Of a stretch of DNA of 64,000 bases, positions 7,971-16,596 are shown one piece after another. A program made the translations under genes and the position numbers. Origin of the DNA: Eubacteriales bacterium (GTDB lineage: Bacteria > Bacillota > Clostridia > Lachnospirales > Lachnospiraceae); the NCBI GenBank assembly GCA_030525875.1, contig JAUNDV010000001.1, forward strand, positions 97,785-161,784. Direction: 5' to 3'. The notes beneath the pieces were generated by a model. The model did not search any database and was not told where the DNA came from. It saw only the letters and a list, made by a program, of their open reading frames with translations. Position 1 is the first letter of the stretch, and the number at the start of each line of letters is the position of its first letter.

Positions 7971-9599
7971 ATGCCAAAGATTGTTTTGGAAAATATAACA
8001 AAAAGATGGGGTAAGTTTTACGGAGTAGATAATCTCAGCTTAGTTATAGAGGATAATTCGTTTATTACACTTTTAGGTCCTTCAGGTTGTGGAAAGACTA
8101 CCATACTAAGAATGATAGCAGGACTTGAAACGCCTACGAGTGGAAAAATCAGTATTGGTGACAGAGTTGTATTTGACAGTGAAAATGGCATCAATGTTCC
8201 GGCTAATAAGAGAAATGTTGGATTTTTGTTTCAAAACTATGCTCTCTGGCCAAACATGACCGTTTATCAGAATATTTCATTTGGATTGAGCAATGTAAAA
8301 AAGGAAATGCCTGTATATGATTTTGAAGCGATGAATATTTCTGAGGAAATGAATGCTATCAGGAATCCAAAGAAGCTTTCAGAACTGATAAATGAGAGTA
8401 AGGATAGAAATGGAAAAATAGATGAGGAGAAGGTATATCTTAAAATAATCGATGCCTACACTGTTTCAATATTTACAGCAAAGAAGATATATGGATTTGG
8501 AATACATACGGCAGAAAATCCTGAGAAAAAAGCAGCAGATGTCACGGACGGGCTCAGGTCAAAGCTGGATGGAATTATAAAGGCTCATGAAGCAAAGAAT
8601 GAAAAGCTTGAGGATAACTTTGCAGTATCAGTTGATGGAAAGGTAAAAACAGAGGTAAGAAAGCTTACAAAAGAAGAAATAGATAAAGCAGTAAGAAGAG
8701 TTTCAGCTATTGTTAAAATAGGAATGTTTATGAACAGATATCCTGCGGAGCTTTCAGGAGGACAGCAGCAAAGAGTGGCTATAGCAAGAACTCTGGCGCC
8801 TGAGCCATCAGTATTATTTATGGATGAACCTCTTTCAAATCTGGATGCAAAGCTTAGACTTGAGATGCGTTATGAGCTTCAGAGACTTCATGTGGAAACC
8901 GGCAGTACCTTTGTATATGTAACTCATGACCAGATGGAGGCCATGACTCTTGCAACAAAGATATGTCTTGTTAATAATGGAGTACTTCAGCAGTATGATG
9001 CCCCACTTGATGTATATAATAAGCCTATAAATACCTTTGCCGCAGATTTTGTAGGAAGTCCTTCTATAAATTTTGTTGAAGCTAAGGGTGTACAAAAGGC
9101 TGATGGAAGCTTTGAATTTAAAATTTTTGACGAGCTTCCAGTGAGATTTATTCCAGATGCTGATATAAGTGTAGAAAGCTGGAGAGAAAAGACTACAGAT
9201 GAAATTCTTAAGCATAATTCAGAGGTAGTTGAAAAATCTAATAAGGATGAAAACTTTAGGTATCATATAGCGAAGGTAGAGGAAGAGGATTATAGCATTG
9301 AGGATGAACCAGAGATAACAGACCAGGATTATGTTATAGGAATAAGACCTGAGTTTATTGAGGTATCGGAAAATAAGGGCATGAAGGCTGTTGTATATGG
9401 AGCGATGCCTACAGGAATGGAATCAACGCTTAAATTCAGAGTTGGTGACTTCCTTATCACAGGAGTTGTTTTCGGAGGAATAACCTATAAGATTGGAACT
9501 GAGGTTAATATAGATATAACGGGTAAAAATATTCTTCTATTTGACAGAAGAACAGGAAAAATGATCTGTTCAGGAAAGCTTGAACTGGAGCAAAAATAA
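7971..9599 (+). CDS. ABC transporter ATPase with a ~120-residue insertion
   Basis: A 542-residue ATPase of the MalK/PotA/FbpC type. Walker A is GPSGCGKTT (36-44), the Q loop FQNYALWPN has Gln88, the signature LSGGQQQ starts at 261, Walker B VLFMDEP is at 281-287 and the H loop His is 319. A TOBE-like regulatory domain fills the C terminus and is also longer than usual. In relatives the FGL motif after the Q loop is about 37 residues from LSGGQ; here it is about 157. The extra part (about 108-230) is charged and helical with no motif I recognise. All catalytic motifs are intact, so the protein should be active. Confidence 0.88.
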   Translation: MPKIVLENITKRWGKFYGVDNLSLVIEDNSFITLLGPSGCGKTTILRMIAGLETPTSGKISIGDRVVFDSENGINVPANKRNVGFLFQNYALWPNMTVYQNISFGLSNVKKEMPVYDFEAMNISEEMNAIRNPKKLSELINESKDRNGKIDEEKVYLKIIDAYTVSIFTAKKIYGFGIHTAENPEKKAADVTDGLRSKLDGIIKAHEAKNEKLEDNFAVSVDGKVKTEVRKLTKEEIDKAVRRVSAIVKIGMFMNRYPAELSGGQQQRVAIARTLAPEPSVLFMDEPLSNLDAKLRLEMRYELQRLHVETGSTFVYVTHDQMEAMTLATKICLVNNGVLQQYDAPLDVYNKPINTFAADFVGSPSINFVEAKGVQKADGSFEFKIFDELPVRFIPDADISVESWREKTTDEILKHNSEVVEKSNKDENFRYHIAKVEEEDYSIEDEPEITDQDYVIGIRPEFIEVSENKGMKAVVYGAMPTGMESTLKFRVGDFLITGVVFGGITYKIGTEVNIDITGKNILLFDRRTGKMICSGKLELEQK

Positions 9600-9713
9600 T
9601 CACAGTAATGTCTTTATTAACTTTACATAAAAACCTAAGGAACGTGTACTCTCTTGCAAGGAAAAGTGTATTACGATACAATAGCTCTAATTATTGAAAC
9701 CGGGAGCTTTAAT

Positions 9714-10532
9714 ATGAAATACAAAATACTTACACTTGACTTAGATGGCACACTTACAAATTCAAAAAAGGAAATTACTGAACCTACAAAAAAAGCATTA
9801 ATTGAGATTCAGGAACAGGGCAAAAAGGTTGTACTGGCTAGCGGACGTCCTACTCAGGGAATAATTCCTCTGGCTTGTCAGCTTCATCTTAAGGATTATG
9901 GAAGCTATATATTGTCATTTAATGGCGGACATATAATTGACTGTCGTACAGGTGAAGTTATATACAATAAGACACTTCCTGAGGACTGTCTGAAGCCTTT
10001 GTATGAAATAGTTTCACAGTATAGAGATAAGGGCGTTGATATTATCTCATATGGAAATGAAAAGCTTATTTCAGGTATTTGTCCAAATGAATATACAAGA
10101 CTTGAATCAAAGATAAACAATACTCCAATATTTGAATCAAAGAATTTTTTAGAGGATGTTAAAGGTCCACAAAATAAATTCCTTATCACAGGAGAGCCGG
10201 AAGTTATTAAAGAAATACAGGAGAAAATGATTAAACATTTTCGTTCTTATCTTAATATATACTGCTCAGAGCCATTTTTCCTCGAAATAATGCCACAGGG
10301 CATAGATAAGGCACATTCACTGCTTAGACTTTTAAATAGCATTGGGCTTACTGCTGATGAAATGATCTGCTGTGGAGATGGTTACAATGACCTTACCATG
10401 ATAGAAACAGCAGGACTTGGTGTTGCCATGGCAAATGCCCAGCCAGAGGTTCTTGAGAAAGCAGATTACATCACAAAATCTAATGACGAGGATGGAGTGC
10501 TTCATGTCATAAACAGATTTATGAGAGATTAA
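9714..10532 (+). CDS. HAD-superfamily (Cof/IIB) phosphatase
   Basis: A Cof-type HAD hydrolase of 272 residues. Motif I LDLDGTLTNS supplies the nucleophile Asp; motif IV GDGYNDLTMI binds Mg2+. Such enzymes dephosphorylate sugar phosphates, often with loose specificity. The ATG at 9714 follows CGGGAGC, while an upstream in-frame ATG at 9654 would add 20 atypical residues. It lies 114 bases after the ABC ATPase on the same strand with no visible terminator between them, so co-transcription is possible. Confidence 0.85.
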   Translation: MKYKILTLDLDGTLTNSKKEITEPTKKALIEIQEQGKKVVLASGRPTQGIIPLACQLHLKDYGSYILSFNGGHIIDCRTGEVIYNKTLPEDCLKPLYEIVSQYRDKGVDIISYGNEKLISGICPNEYTRLESKINNTPIFESKNFLEDVKGPQNKFLITGEPEVIKEIQEKMIKHFRSYLNIYCSEPFFLEIMPQGIDKAHSLLRLLNSIGLTADEMICCGDGYNDLTMIETAGLGVAMANAQPEVLEKADYITKSNDEDGVLHVINRFMRD

Positions 10533-10658
10533 ATGAAGCATTTTCATGAAAAACAAACAAGTACCTCCGAAAATAAGCAAAAAAATATAAGAATATTACC
10601 TTGTTGTATATAATCAAGTATGCTAAAGTATTGATAAAATAGGAAAATATATCTTATT

Positions 10659-10686
10659 TTGAAACTTACCAATTAATTTTTATAAT
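10659..10686 (+). promoter_or_regulatory. Promoter of xpt
   Basis: TTGAAA (10659-10664), 16 bp, TATAAT (10681-10686). Transcription would begin near 10693, leaving a leader of only about 20 bases, too short for a purine riboswitch. Confidence 0.7.
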
Positions 10687-10712
10687 AAAATGCCTTCGGA
10701 GGGATAGGGAAA

Positions 10713-11291
10713 ATGAAACTTTTAAAAGAAAGAATTCAGCAGGATGGTAAAGTAAAGGAAGGAAATATTTTAAAGGTAGACTCATTTTTAAATCATCAGA
10801 TTGATGTTGAGCTTCTTGGAGAGATTGCTAAGGAATTTCAGAGAAGATTTGCAGATACCGGAGTAAATAAGATTCTTACTATTGAAGCATCAGGTATCGG
10901 CATTGCTGTTGAAGTAGGAGGAGTTTTTAATGCACCTGTACTTTTTGCCAAGAAGGCAAAGACAAAGAATATAGCGGGAGAGGTATATACTTCAAAGGTT
11001 ATGTCATATACACATGGAAGAGAATTTGACATTATCGTATCAAAGGATTTTCTTGGAAAGGATGACAGAGTTCTCATTGTAGACGATTTCCTTGCAAACG
11101 GCGCAGCACTTGAAGGACTTATTTCACTTGTAGAGGCAGCAGGAGCACATCTTTGTGGCTGTGGTATAGTAATAGAAAAGGGCTTCCAGCCGGGAGGAGA
11201 GAATCTCAGAAAGAAGGGTATTAAGCTTGAATCACTTGCCATAGTTGATGCTATGGATGCAGAAACCGGCGTTATTACCTTTAGAGAATAA
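10713..11291 (+). CDS. xpt: Xanthine phosphoribosyltransferase
   Basis: Converts xanthine and PRPP to XMP in purine salvage. At 192 residues it has the family's normal length. The PRPP-binding loop is RVLIVDDFLANG (119-130) and the N-terminal MKLLKERIQQDG and LNHQID segments are typical of Xpt. The ribosome site is GGAGGGATAGGG. It stands alone between a promoter and a terminator; no xanthine permease gene follows, unlike the Bacillus xpt-pbuX arrangement. Confidence 0.93.
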   Translation: MKLLKERIQQDGKVKEGNILKVDSFLNHQIDVELLGEIAKEFQRRFADTGVNKILTIEASGIGIAVEVGGVFNAPVLFAKKAKTKNIAGEVYTSKVMSYTHGREFDIIVSKDFLGKDDRVLIVDDFLANGAALEGLISLVEAAGAHLCGCGIVIEKGFQPGGENLRKKGIKLESLAIVDAMDAETGVITFRE

Positions 11292-11316
11292 AACATTTAT
11301 TATTTTGTAAGAAAAT

Positions 11317-11355
11317 TAGCACAGACAGCTTAGGCCGTTTGTGCTATTCTTTTAT
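11317..11355 (+). terminator. Terminator of xpt
   Basis: A 10-bp stem (TAGCACAGAC with GTTTGTGCTA, 11317-11326 with 11337-11346) precedes TTCTTTTATT. Confidence 0.8.
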
Positions 11356-11399
11356 TGTGGATTTATGCGCAAAAATGATATTTTCAAGGGGTCAATACC

Positions 11400-12392
11400 A
11401 TGAGAAGATTTATCTTAACAGCCGTAGCTGTGGCTGCTTCGGCTTTTATTTTACAGACAAATACATATGCTGATGTTATCGATATAAGCGGAGCACCGGG
11501 TGAAGCTGTGAGCGAGTCGGTTTTGGATGTGATGGATAACAGACCTACGCAGATAGTCGAAAATGATAATGCCAATATTGTAAAAGAAAATATTTTGGAG
11601 ATAGGCAGTGATATTTTTTCAAATGGAACAATTAGTAATTCTCCTGAGGGCAATTCATATGTAGGCCCGACCTCTGATATAAGTCAGACTGCCCCTGGAA
11701 GTATGCATTCAAATGATATGGGAACAGAGGTGAGTCTTCCTTTTAAATTAGCTTTACCAAATGTTTCAAATGGCAGCTTTAAGGTGGCTGAGGGAAGTGT
11801 ACAGCTGAGTGATGGAAGCTGGGACGTGATAGGCAGGGATAAGATACTTCGAGGTCCTTATTACAGGGTGCTTAGAGAGGTAACAGACAATAATGGTGTT
11901 GAATGGTATGTCTGTGATATTTCTGCAAGTAGTATAGGCGCTTATAAGACAGCTGATGGAAGTAAGGCCGAAGAGCTGTGGCTTAAGAAATCAGATTGTG
12001 CGGAGCTTAGCTCTATTTATCTTAATACTACAAATCAGACGAGAATAGATATCGTAATAGCAGCTTTATCCCAGCTTGGAAAGGGATATACTCTTGGTGG
12101 CTCGGGAGAAGATAGCTATGATTGTTCAGGCCTTGTAAATTATGCTTACAAACAGGCTGGTGTCAACATCCCTAGACAGTCCTCAGCAATATGTGCCATG
12201 TCTGAACAGATTACTGTAGACCAGCTTAGACCGGGAGATATATTGGGAAGACCGGGACATGTAGGCATATACATTACAGATGGAATATTTGTACATGCAT
12301 CAGAAAATTCTACAGGTGTTGTTTCCGAGTATCTGAATAATTACAATAATGCCATAGGATTTACAAATTATATAAATGCTGTGGGAGACTGA
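11400..12392 (+). CDS. Secreted NlpC/P60 cysteine peptidase
   Basis: A 330-residue exported protein with a signal peptide at residues 1-24. A middle region of about 110-200 resembles a bacterial SH3-type wall-binding domain (RGPYYRVLREV, EWYVCDI). The C-terminal NlpC/P60 domain carries the nucleophile Cys242 in DCSGLVNYAYKQAG and the histidine in GHVGIYI; such enzymes cut gamma-D-Glu-diamino acid bonds in peptidoglycan. AAGGGG serves as ribosome site. It lies in its own unit between terminators, consistent with a housekeeping cell wall hydrolase. Confidence 0.88.
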   Translation: MRRFILTAVAVAASAFILQTNTYADVIDISGAPGEAVSESVLDVMDNRPTQIVENDNANIVKENILEIGSDIFSNGTISNSPEGNSYVGPTSDISQTAPGSMHSNDMGTEVSLPFKLALPNVSNGSFKVAEGSVQLSDGSWDVIGRDKILRGPYYRVLREVTDNNGVEWYVCDISASSIGAYKTADGSKAEELWLKKSDCAELSSIYLNTTNQTRIDIVIAALSQLGKGYTLGGSGEDSYDCSGLVNYAYKQAGVNIPRQSSAICAMSEQITVDQLRPGDILGRPGHVGIYITDGIFVHASENSTGVVSEYLNNYNNAIGFTNYINAVGD

Positions 12393-12420
12393 CATTTGAA
12401 AATAAAATACGAATAATAAT

Positions 12421-12473
12421 AAAACATCTGTTTTTAAGAGAATTTAGGTTCATTAAAAAGCAGATGTTTTTAT
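12421..12473 (+). terminator. Terminator after the NlpC/P60 gene
   Basis: Complementary arms AAACATCTG-TTTTTAA and TTAAAAAGCAGATGTTT (one bulged C) enclose a short AT-rich loop; the 3' arm ends in TTTTTAT. Confidence 0.75.
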
Positions 12474-12530
12474 ATTGCGATTGTAGTATAATCACATATC
12501 ATATAAATAAATTTTAAGCGAGGTAAGAAA

Positions 12531-13058
12531 ATGTCAGAAGTAAAGCATCCTATAGTAACATTTTTAATGGATGACAAGAGCGTTATAAAGGCTGAACTTT
12601 ATCCAGAGGTAGCACCTAATACAGTTAATAATTTCATCAGTCTTATCAACAAGAAATTCTATAATGGAGTTATTTTCCACAGAGTTATCCCAGGCTTTAT
12701 GATTCAGGGTGGAGATCCAAACGGAACAGGTATGGGTGGCCCTGGATATTCTATTAAGGGGGAATTTTCAGGAAATGGCTTCAAGAACGATCTTAAGCAT
12801 ACAGCAGGAGTTCTTTCTATGGCCAGAACTATGGTTCCTGACAGTGCAGGCTCACAGTTCTTTATCATGCATGAGGATGCGCCACATCTTGATGGACAGT
12901 ATGCTGCCTTTGGTAAGGTAATTGAAGGCATGGATGTAGTAGACAGAATCGCAAAGGCTAAGAGAAACTTTAGCGATAAGCCACTTGTAGACATTGTTAT
13001 GGAGGAAGTAACTGTAGATACATTTGGAGAAACATATCCAGAGCCTGAAAAGTGTTAA
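12531..13058 (+). CDS. Peptidyl-prolyl cis-trans isomerase (cyclophilin)
   Basis: A single-domain cytosolic cyclophilin of 175 residues with no signal peptide. Catalytic positions are in FHRVIPGFMIQGGD (Arg51, Phe56, Gln59) and GSQFFI (107-112). It accelerates proline isomerisation during protein folding. A TATAAT at 12487-12492 may be its -10 box, though no good -35 is visible at the right distance. The unit is closed by a strong terminator. Confidence 0.92.
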   Translation: MSEVKHPIVTFLMDDKSVIKAELYPEVAPNTVNNFISLINKKFYNGVIFHRVIPGFMIQGGDPNGTGMGGPGYSIKGEFSGNGFKNDLKHTAGVLSMARTMVPDSAGSQFFIMHEDAPHLDGQYAAFGKVIEGMDVVDRIAKAKRNFSDKPLVDIVMEEVTVDTFGETYPEPEKC

Positions 13059-13083
13059 TTTATTAAAGTAAATCATATTAAAA

Positions 13084-13141
13084 ATCCCCTCTTTTATATT
13101 CTTTCTGTTTTACAGATAGTAGTTAAAAGGGGAATTTTTTG
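13084..13141. terminator. Bidirectional terminator between the cyclophilin and DUF1275 genes
   Basis: TCCCCTCTTTTA on one side and TTAAAAGGGGA on the other form a stem with one bulge, with AAAAA before and TTTTTT after it, so it can work for both convergent genes. Confidence 0.75.
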
Positions 13142-13151
13142 CAGTCATAAT

Positions 13152-13823
13152 TTAGTTTGTGATTTTACAGATTTGAAACAATATAAGAAGAATAAATAAA
13201 ATGAAAATGCAGACCAGTATTGCCTTTTCCATAAGAAAATGTGTAAAAATGACGCCAGCGACAGCACCTATAGCAAAGAATAATATTATTCCAATGTAGG
13301 ATATAAATTTTTTGAAACTTTCTCTATCCTTATCATAAATAAATTTAAAGAGATTTTCCATGCTGCCTTTTATATTTCCGATACACATGGTAGTAGCTGC
13401 ATTGATATTAGTAAAATGCTGAAAGGCCTCAACCTGAATCGCACAGGAGAGAGAAATTATGCTATTTGCCAAGATATCATATTTTCCAAATGGAATGAAA
13501 ACATTTACCATCAAAAGTAACATCTCAATGATAAGAATTTTCTGATGCCAGTGAAAAAGCTTCTTTGTTCCTTCTGAATTAGCTCTTAAAATGCAGGCGA
13601 TAAGTATTCCGATAGAGAAGAAGCTTAGAGGAAGAAGATAGTGAAGGATTCCGCCAATATTTCCAGAAAGTGCATTTATGCCAAGCAGAATAAGGTTACC
13701 TGTCTGGGCGTTGGCAAAAACATGCTGTCTTCCTACATAGGAGTAGGCATCCTGAAAGCCGCCTACAAAGCTTAACAAAAAAGCAAATAACATAGTTTCA
13801 TTTATTTTTGTGGATATTTTCAT
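13152..13823 (-). CDS. DUF1275 (YoaK-like) membrane protein
   Basis: A 223-residue integral membrane protein with about six hydrophobic segments. The N-terminal GGFQDAYSY followed by FANAQTGNLILL is the family hallmark. The biochemical role of DUF1275 proteins is not established; a transporter-like role is usually guessed. It is convergent with the cyclophilin gene and divergent from the radical SAM gene, so it is probably transcribed alone. Confidence 0.85.
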   Translation of the reverse strand: MKISTKINETMLFAFLLSFVGGFQDAYSYVGRQHVFANAQTGNLILLGINALSGNIGGILHYLLPLSFFSIGILIACILRANSEGTKKLFHWHQKILIIEMLLLMVNVFIPFGKYDILANSIISLSCAIQVEAFQHFTNINAATTMCIGNIKGSMENLFKFIYDKDRESFKKFISYIGIILFFAIGAVAGVIFTHFLMEKAILVCIFILFILLILFQICKITN

Positions 13824-13970
13824 ATTTTCAGCCCCGAGTTGTTGATAATTTATTTTCCAGTTTTTTATAATAGCACATAATGAAAATATTTAAACTTAAA
13901 AATCAAATTGCATGCTTTATACAGTCTATAATGATATAATAAGAAATACAAAAAGATGAGGAGAAAAGTG

Positions 13971-14918
13971 ATGATGTGGGGAGATAAGCCATACCACAGT
14001 CTTGATTATGAATTAAAGCAAAGATATGGTGGAAAGGTGTATAAGCTTTCTCTTACCTCGGGCTGCAGCTGTCCTAACAGAGATGGGAAAATAGGCACGG
14101 GTGGTTGCATTTTTTGCAGCGAGGGAGGTTCTGGCGATTTTGCAAGCCGCTTCAATCTTGATATTAATAGTCAGATAACGGAAGCTAAATCAAAGGTTAG
14201 TTCAAAGTGTGGAAAAGAGCCAGCTGGATATATTGCATATTTTCAGTCCTATACAAATACATATGGAAATGTAGATTATCTTAGAACTATATTTGAAGAA
14301 GCAATGAAACCAGATGATATTCTCGGACTTTCAATAGGAACAAGGCCAGACTGTCTTCCGGAGGATATACTGAAAATGCTTTCTGAGCTTAATACTATAA
14401 AACCTGTATGGATTGAACTGGGATTGCAGACTATACATGAAAAAACAGCAAAGATAATCAATCGTGGATATAAGCTCAAGGTGTTCGAGGATGTATTAAA
14501 GAAACTTAAGGAAGAGGAACTTGAGGTCATAGCTCATGTGATAATTGGCCTTCCGGGAGAGTCAGATAAGGATATAAAGGAAACTATTTCGTATCTTGTA
14601 AAGGGGATTGATGGTTACAGGATAGATGGAATCAAACTTCATCTTATGCATGTTATGAGAGGTACTGAGCTGGGGAAACGATATGAGCAGGGGACAGCTG
14701 ATATACATGAATATAGCCTTGATGAATATGCAGATATGCTGATCGATATCATAGAAATGCTTCCACAGGATATGGTAATACATAGGATTACAGGAGATGC
14801 ACCAAAGAAGCTGCTGTTAGAACCTGAATGGAGTGCAGATAAAAAGAGAGTATTAAACACTATACATAAAAGATTTAAAGAAAGGAACAGTTATCAGGGA
14901 AAACATTTTCCTAACTGA
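13971..14918 (+). CDS. Radical SAM protein, YhcC/TIGR01212 family
   Basis: An oxygen-sensitive iron-sulfur enzyme that generates a 5'-deoxyadenosyl radical; the family's substrate is unknown. The cluster ligands lie in SCPNRDG and GGCIFCSEGG, the spacing seen in this family rather than the simple CX3CX2C. GLSIGTRPDC and LGLQT follow as usual. The start is set at 13971 because GAGGAG lies 8 bases upstream of it; the frame can be opened at 13956 but no ribosome site precedes that ATG. It is followed 7 bases later by the nitroreductase gene. Confidence 0.88.
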   Translation: MMWGDKPYHSLDYELKQRYGGKVYKLSLTSGCSCPNRDGKIGTGGCIFCSEGGSGDFASRFNLDINSQITEAKSKVSSKCGKEPAGYIAYFQSYTNTYGNVDYLRTIFEEAMKPDDILGLSIGTRPDCLPEDILKMLSELNTIKPVWIELGLQTIHEKTAKIINRGYKLKVFEDVLKKLKEEELEVIAHVIIGLPGESDKDIKETISYLVKGIDGYRIDGIKLHLMHVMRGTELGKRYEQGTADIHEYSLDEYADMLIDIIEMLPQDMVIHRITGDAPKKLLLEPEWSADKKRVLNTIHKRFKERNSYQGKHFPN

Positions 14919-14925
14919 AAGAGCA

Positions 14926-15708
14926 ATGAATAGCGTAGAAGAAGTAATAAAAAACAGGGTGTCTTTGAGAAATTATGATGACAGAGATATAAGCAAGGAA
15001 GATCTTGATAAGATTCTGGATGCGGCCATGCTTGCACCAACAGCTGGAAATCAGATGCTGTATTCAATTATTGTAATAAGGGATCAGGAAATGAAGGACA
15101 AGCTTTCTGTAAGCTGCGACAACCAGCCTTTTATTAAGAGCGCCCCAGTGCTTTTGCTTTTTGTAAGTGACCAGTCAAAATGGTTTAATTATTATAAGCT
15201 TAACGGAGTGAAAGAGTTTGCAGACAGGACAGAAGGACTTAGGTGGGAAGAGCCGAATGAGGCAGATCTGATGCTATCTATAGAAGATACTATGATAGCT
15301 GCACAAAATGCTGTTATTATGGCAGAAAGTCTTGGAATTGGTTCATGCTATATTGGAGATATACTCGAAAAATACGAGTATCACAAAGAGCTTTTTGGAC
15401 TTCCTGACAATGTCGTTCCAATTTCTCTTGTTTGCTTTGGATATTATAAGCCGGATGCAAATCGTGTTCACAGAAAACGTTTTGATAAAAAGTATGTTGT
15501 TTTTGAGGAAAAATATAAAGAGCTCACAGCAGAAGAGCTTACAGATATGTTTAGCGAAAATGCCAGGACCTTTATAAAAACTCCTACACAGACGGCAGAT
15601 AACTATGCACAGGCATTCTACAAGAGAAAGACAGGAGCTGCCTTCTCAAAGGAAATGCATAGATCGGTAAAAGCTATGCTGGAGGGTTACACTAAAAATA
15701 ATAAATGA
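14926..15708 (+). CDS. Nitroreductase-family flavoprotein
   Basis: A 260-residue FMN-dependent oxidoreductase. The N-terminal RVSLRNYDDRDIS (phosphate and ribityl contacts) and LAPTAGNQ are diagnostic, and LGIGSCYIGDI matches the second FMN segment. The last 50 residues after the core form a charged extension seen in many clostridial members. It likely shares an mRNA with the radical SAM gene 7 bases upstream. Physiological substrate unknown. Confidence 0.88.
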   Translation: MNSVEEVIKNRVSLRNYDDRDISKEDLDKILDAAMLAPTAGNQMLYSIIVIRDQEMKDKLSVSCDNQPFIKSAPVLLLFVSDQSKWFNYYKLNGVKEFADRTEGLRWEEPNEADLMLSIEDTMIAAQNAVIMAESLGIGSCYIGDILEKYEYHKELFGLPDNVVPISLVCFGYYKPDANRVHRKRFDKKYVVFEEKYKELTAEELTDMFSENARTFIKTPTQTADNYAQAFYKRKTGAAFSKEMHRSVKAMLEGYTKNNK

Positions 15709-15740
15709 TTGTCTGTTTTTTACAAACGAATCAACATTTG

Positions 15741-15772
15741 AAACCTGCTTTACAGCAGGTTTTATATTTTTT
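15741..15772 (+). terminator. Terminator of the radical SAM-nitroreductase unit
   Basis: A perfect 9-bp stem AAACCTGCT/AGCAGGTTT (15741-15749 with 15754-15762), a 4-nt loop, then TTATATTTTTT. Confidence 0.85.
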
Positions 15773-15875
15773 AGGGCGGCAAAATGAGTTTACAAATACT
15801 TTACTTGAAAAATAATTAAAATAATATAAGCTTTATATAAAAGCCATATTAAATATTTTCTGTAAAGGGGAAAAA

Positions 15876-16595
15876 ATGGAAAAGATATATGTTATAGAAG
15901 ACGATGAAAATATAAGAAATCTTTTGGTTATAGCACTTACAGGATTTAAGTATGAAGCAATTGCTTTTGAAAATGCAGAGGATGCACTAAAAAATATAGA
16001 AAAAGACATGCCTGATATGGCTATATTCGATTTAATGCTTCCGGGAATGGATGGAATAACAGCAATAGGAAGAGTTAGAAAGATGCCAAAGCTTGCATCT
16101 ATACCTATCATGATACTTACAGCAAAGGACAAAGAGCTGGACAAGGTAATTGGACTTGATGGTGGCGCTGATGACTATATGGTAAAACCATTTGGTGTGC
16201 TGGAACTTGGAGCAAGAATCAGAAGTCTGCTTAGAAGAGGAAAGAGCGAAAGAAATTTTGAATCTGAGGAGACAAATGCAGAGAGTGATAATTTACAGCA
16301 TGGAAAGGTGCTTAAATATAGAGAGATAGAAATAGATGAAAGAAGGCATGAGGTTCTTGTCAATGGAAAGGCTGTAGAGCTTACAAACAAAGAATATAAG
16401 CTATTATGCTATCTTATGGAGAGACCGACCTTTGTTGCAACAAGAGATGAACTTCTAAATTCTATCTGGGGCTATGACTATGATGGAGAGTCCAGAACCG
16501 TTGATATGCATATAAAATCCCTGAGACAAAAAATAGGTGATGATGGAGGAGAGATTATCCAGACTGTAAGGGGAGTAGGATATAAACTAAAATAG
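15876..16595 (+). CDS. OmpR/PhoB-type response regulator
   Basis: The receiver has Asp9-Asp10, phosphoacceptor Asp52 in IFDLMLPGMDG, Thr in ILTAK and Lys in MVKPF. The C-terminal winged helix is typical (KAVELTNKEYKLLCYLME, then RTVDMHIKSLRQKIG; each is a short extract). The ribosome site is AAAGGGG. The gene is first in a run of four same-strand regulatory genes and is separated from its kinase by one base. Confidence 0.92.
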   Translation: MEKIYVIEDDENIRNLLVIALTGFKYEAIAFENAEDALKNIEKDMPDMAIFDLMLPGMDGITAIGRVRKMPKLASIPIMILTAKDKELDKVIGLDGGADDYMVKPFGVLELGARIRSLLRRGKSERNFESEETNAESDNLQHGKVLKYREIEIDERRHEVLVNGKAVELTNKEYKLLCYLMERPTFVATRDELLNSIWGYDYDGESRTVDMHIKSLRQKIGDDGGEIIQTVRGVGYKLK

Positions 16596-16596
16596 T

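Noticed and set aside
10564-10702. CCTCCGAA (10564-10571) is complementary to TTCGGAGG (10695-10702), which covers the xpt ribosome site; a purine riboswitch was considered.
   Set aside because: A good promoter at 10659-10686 starts transcription after the first arm, leaving about 20 bases of leader, and no purine aptamer core is present.
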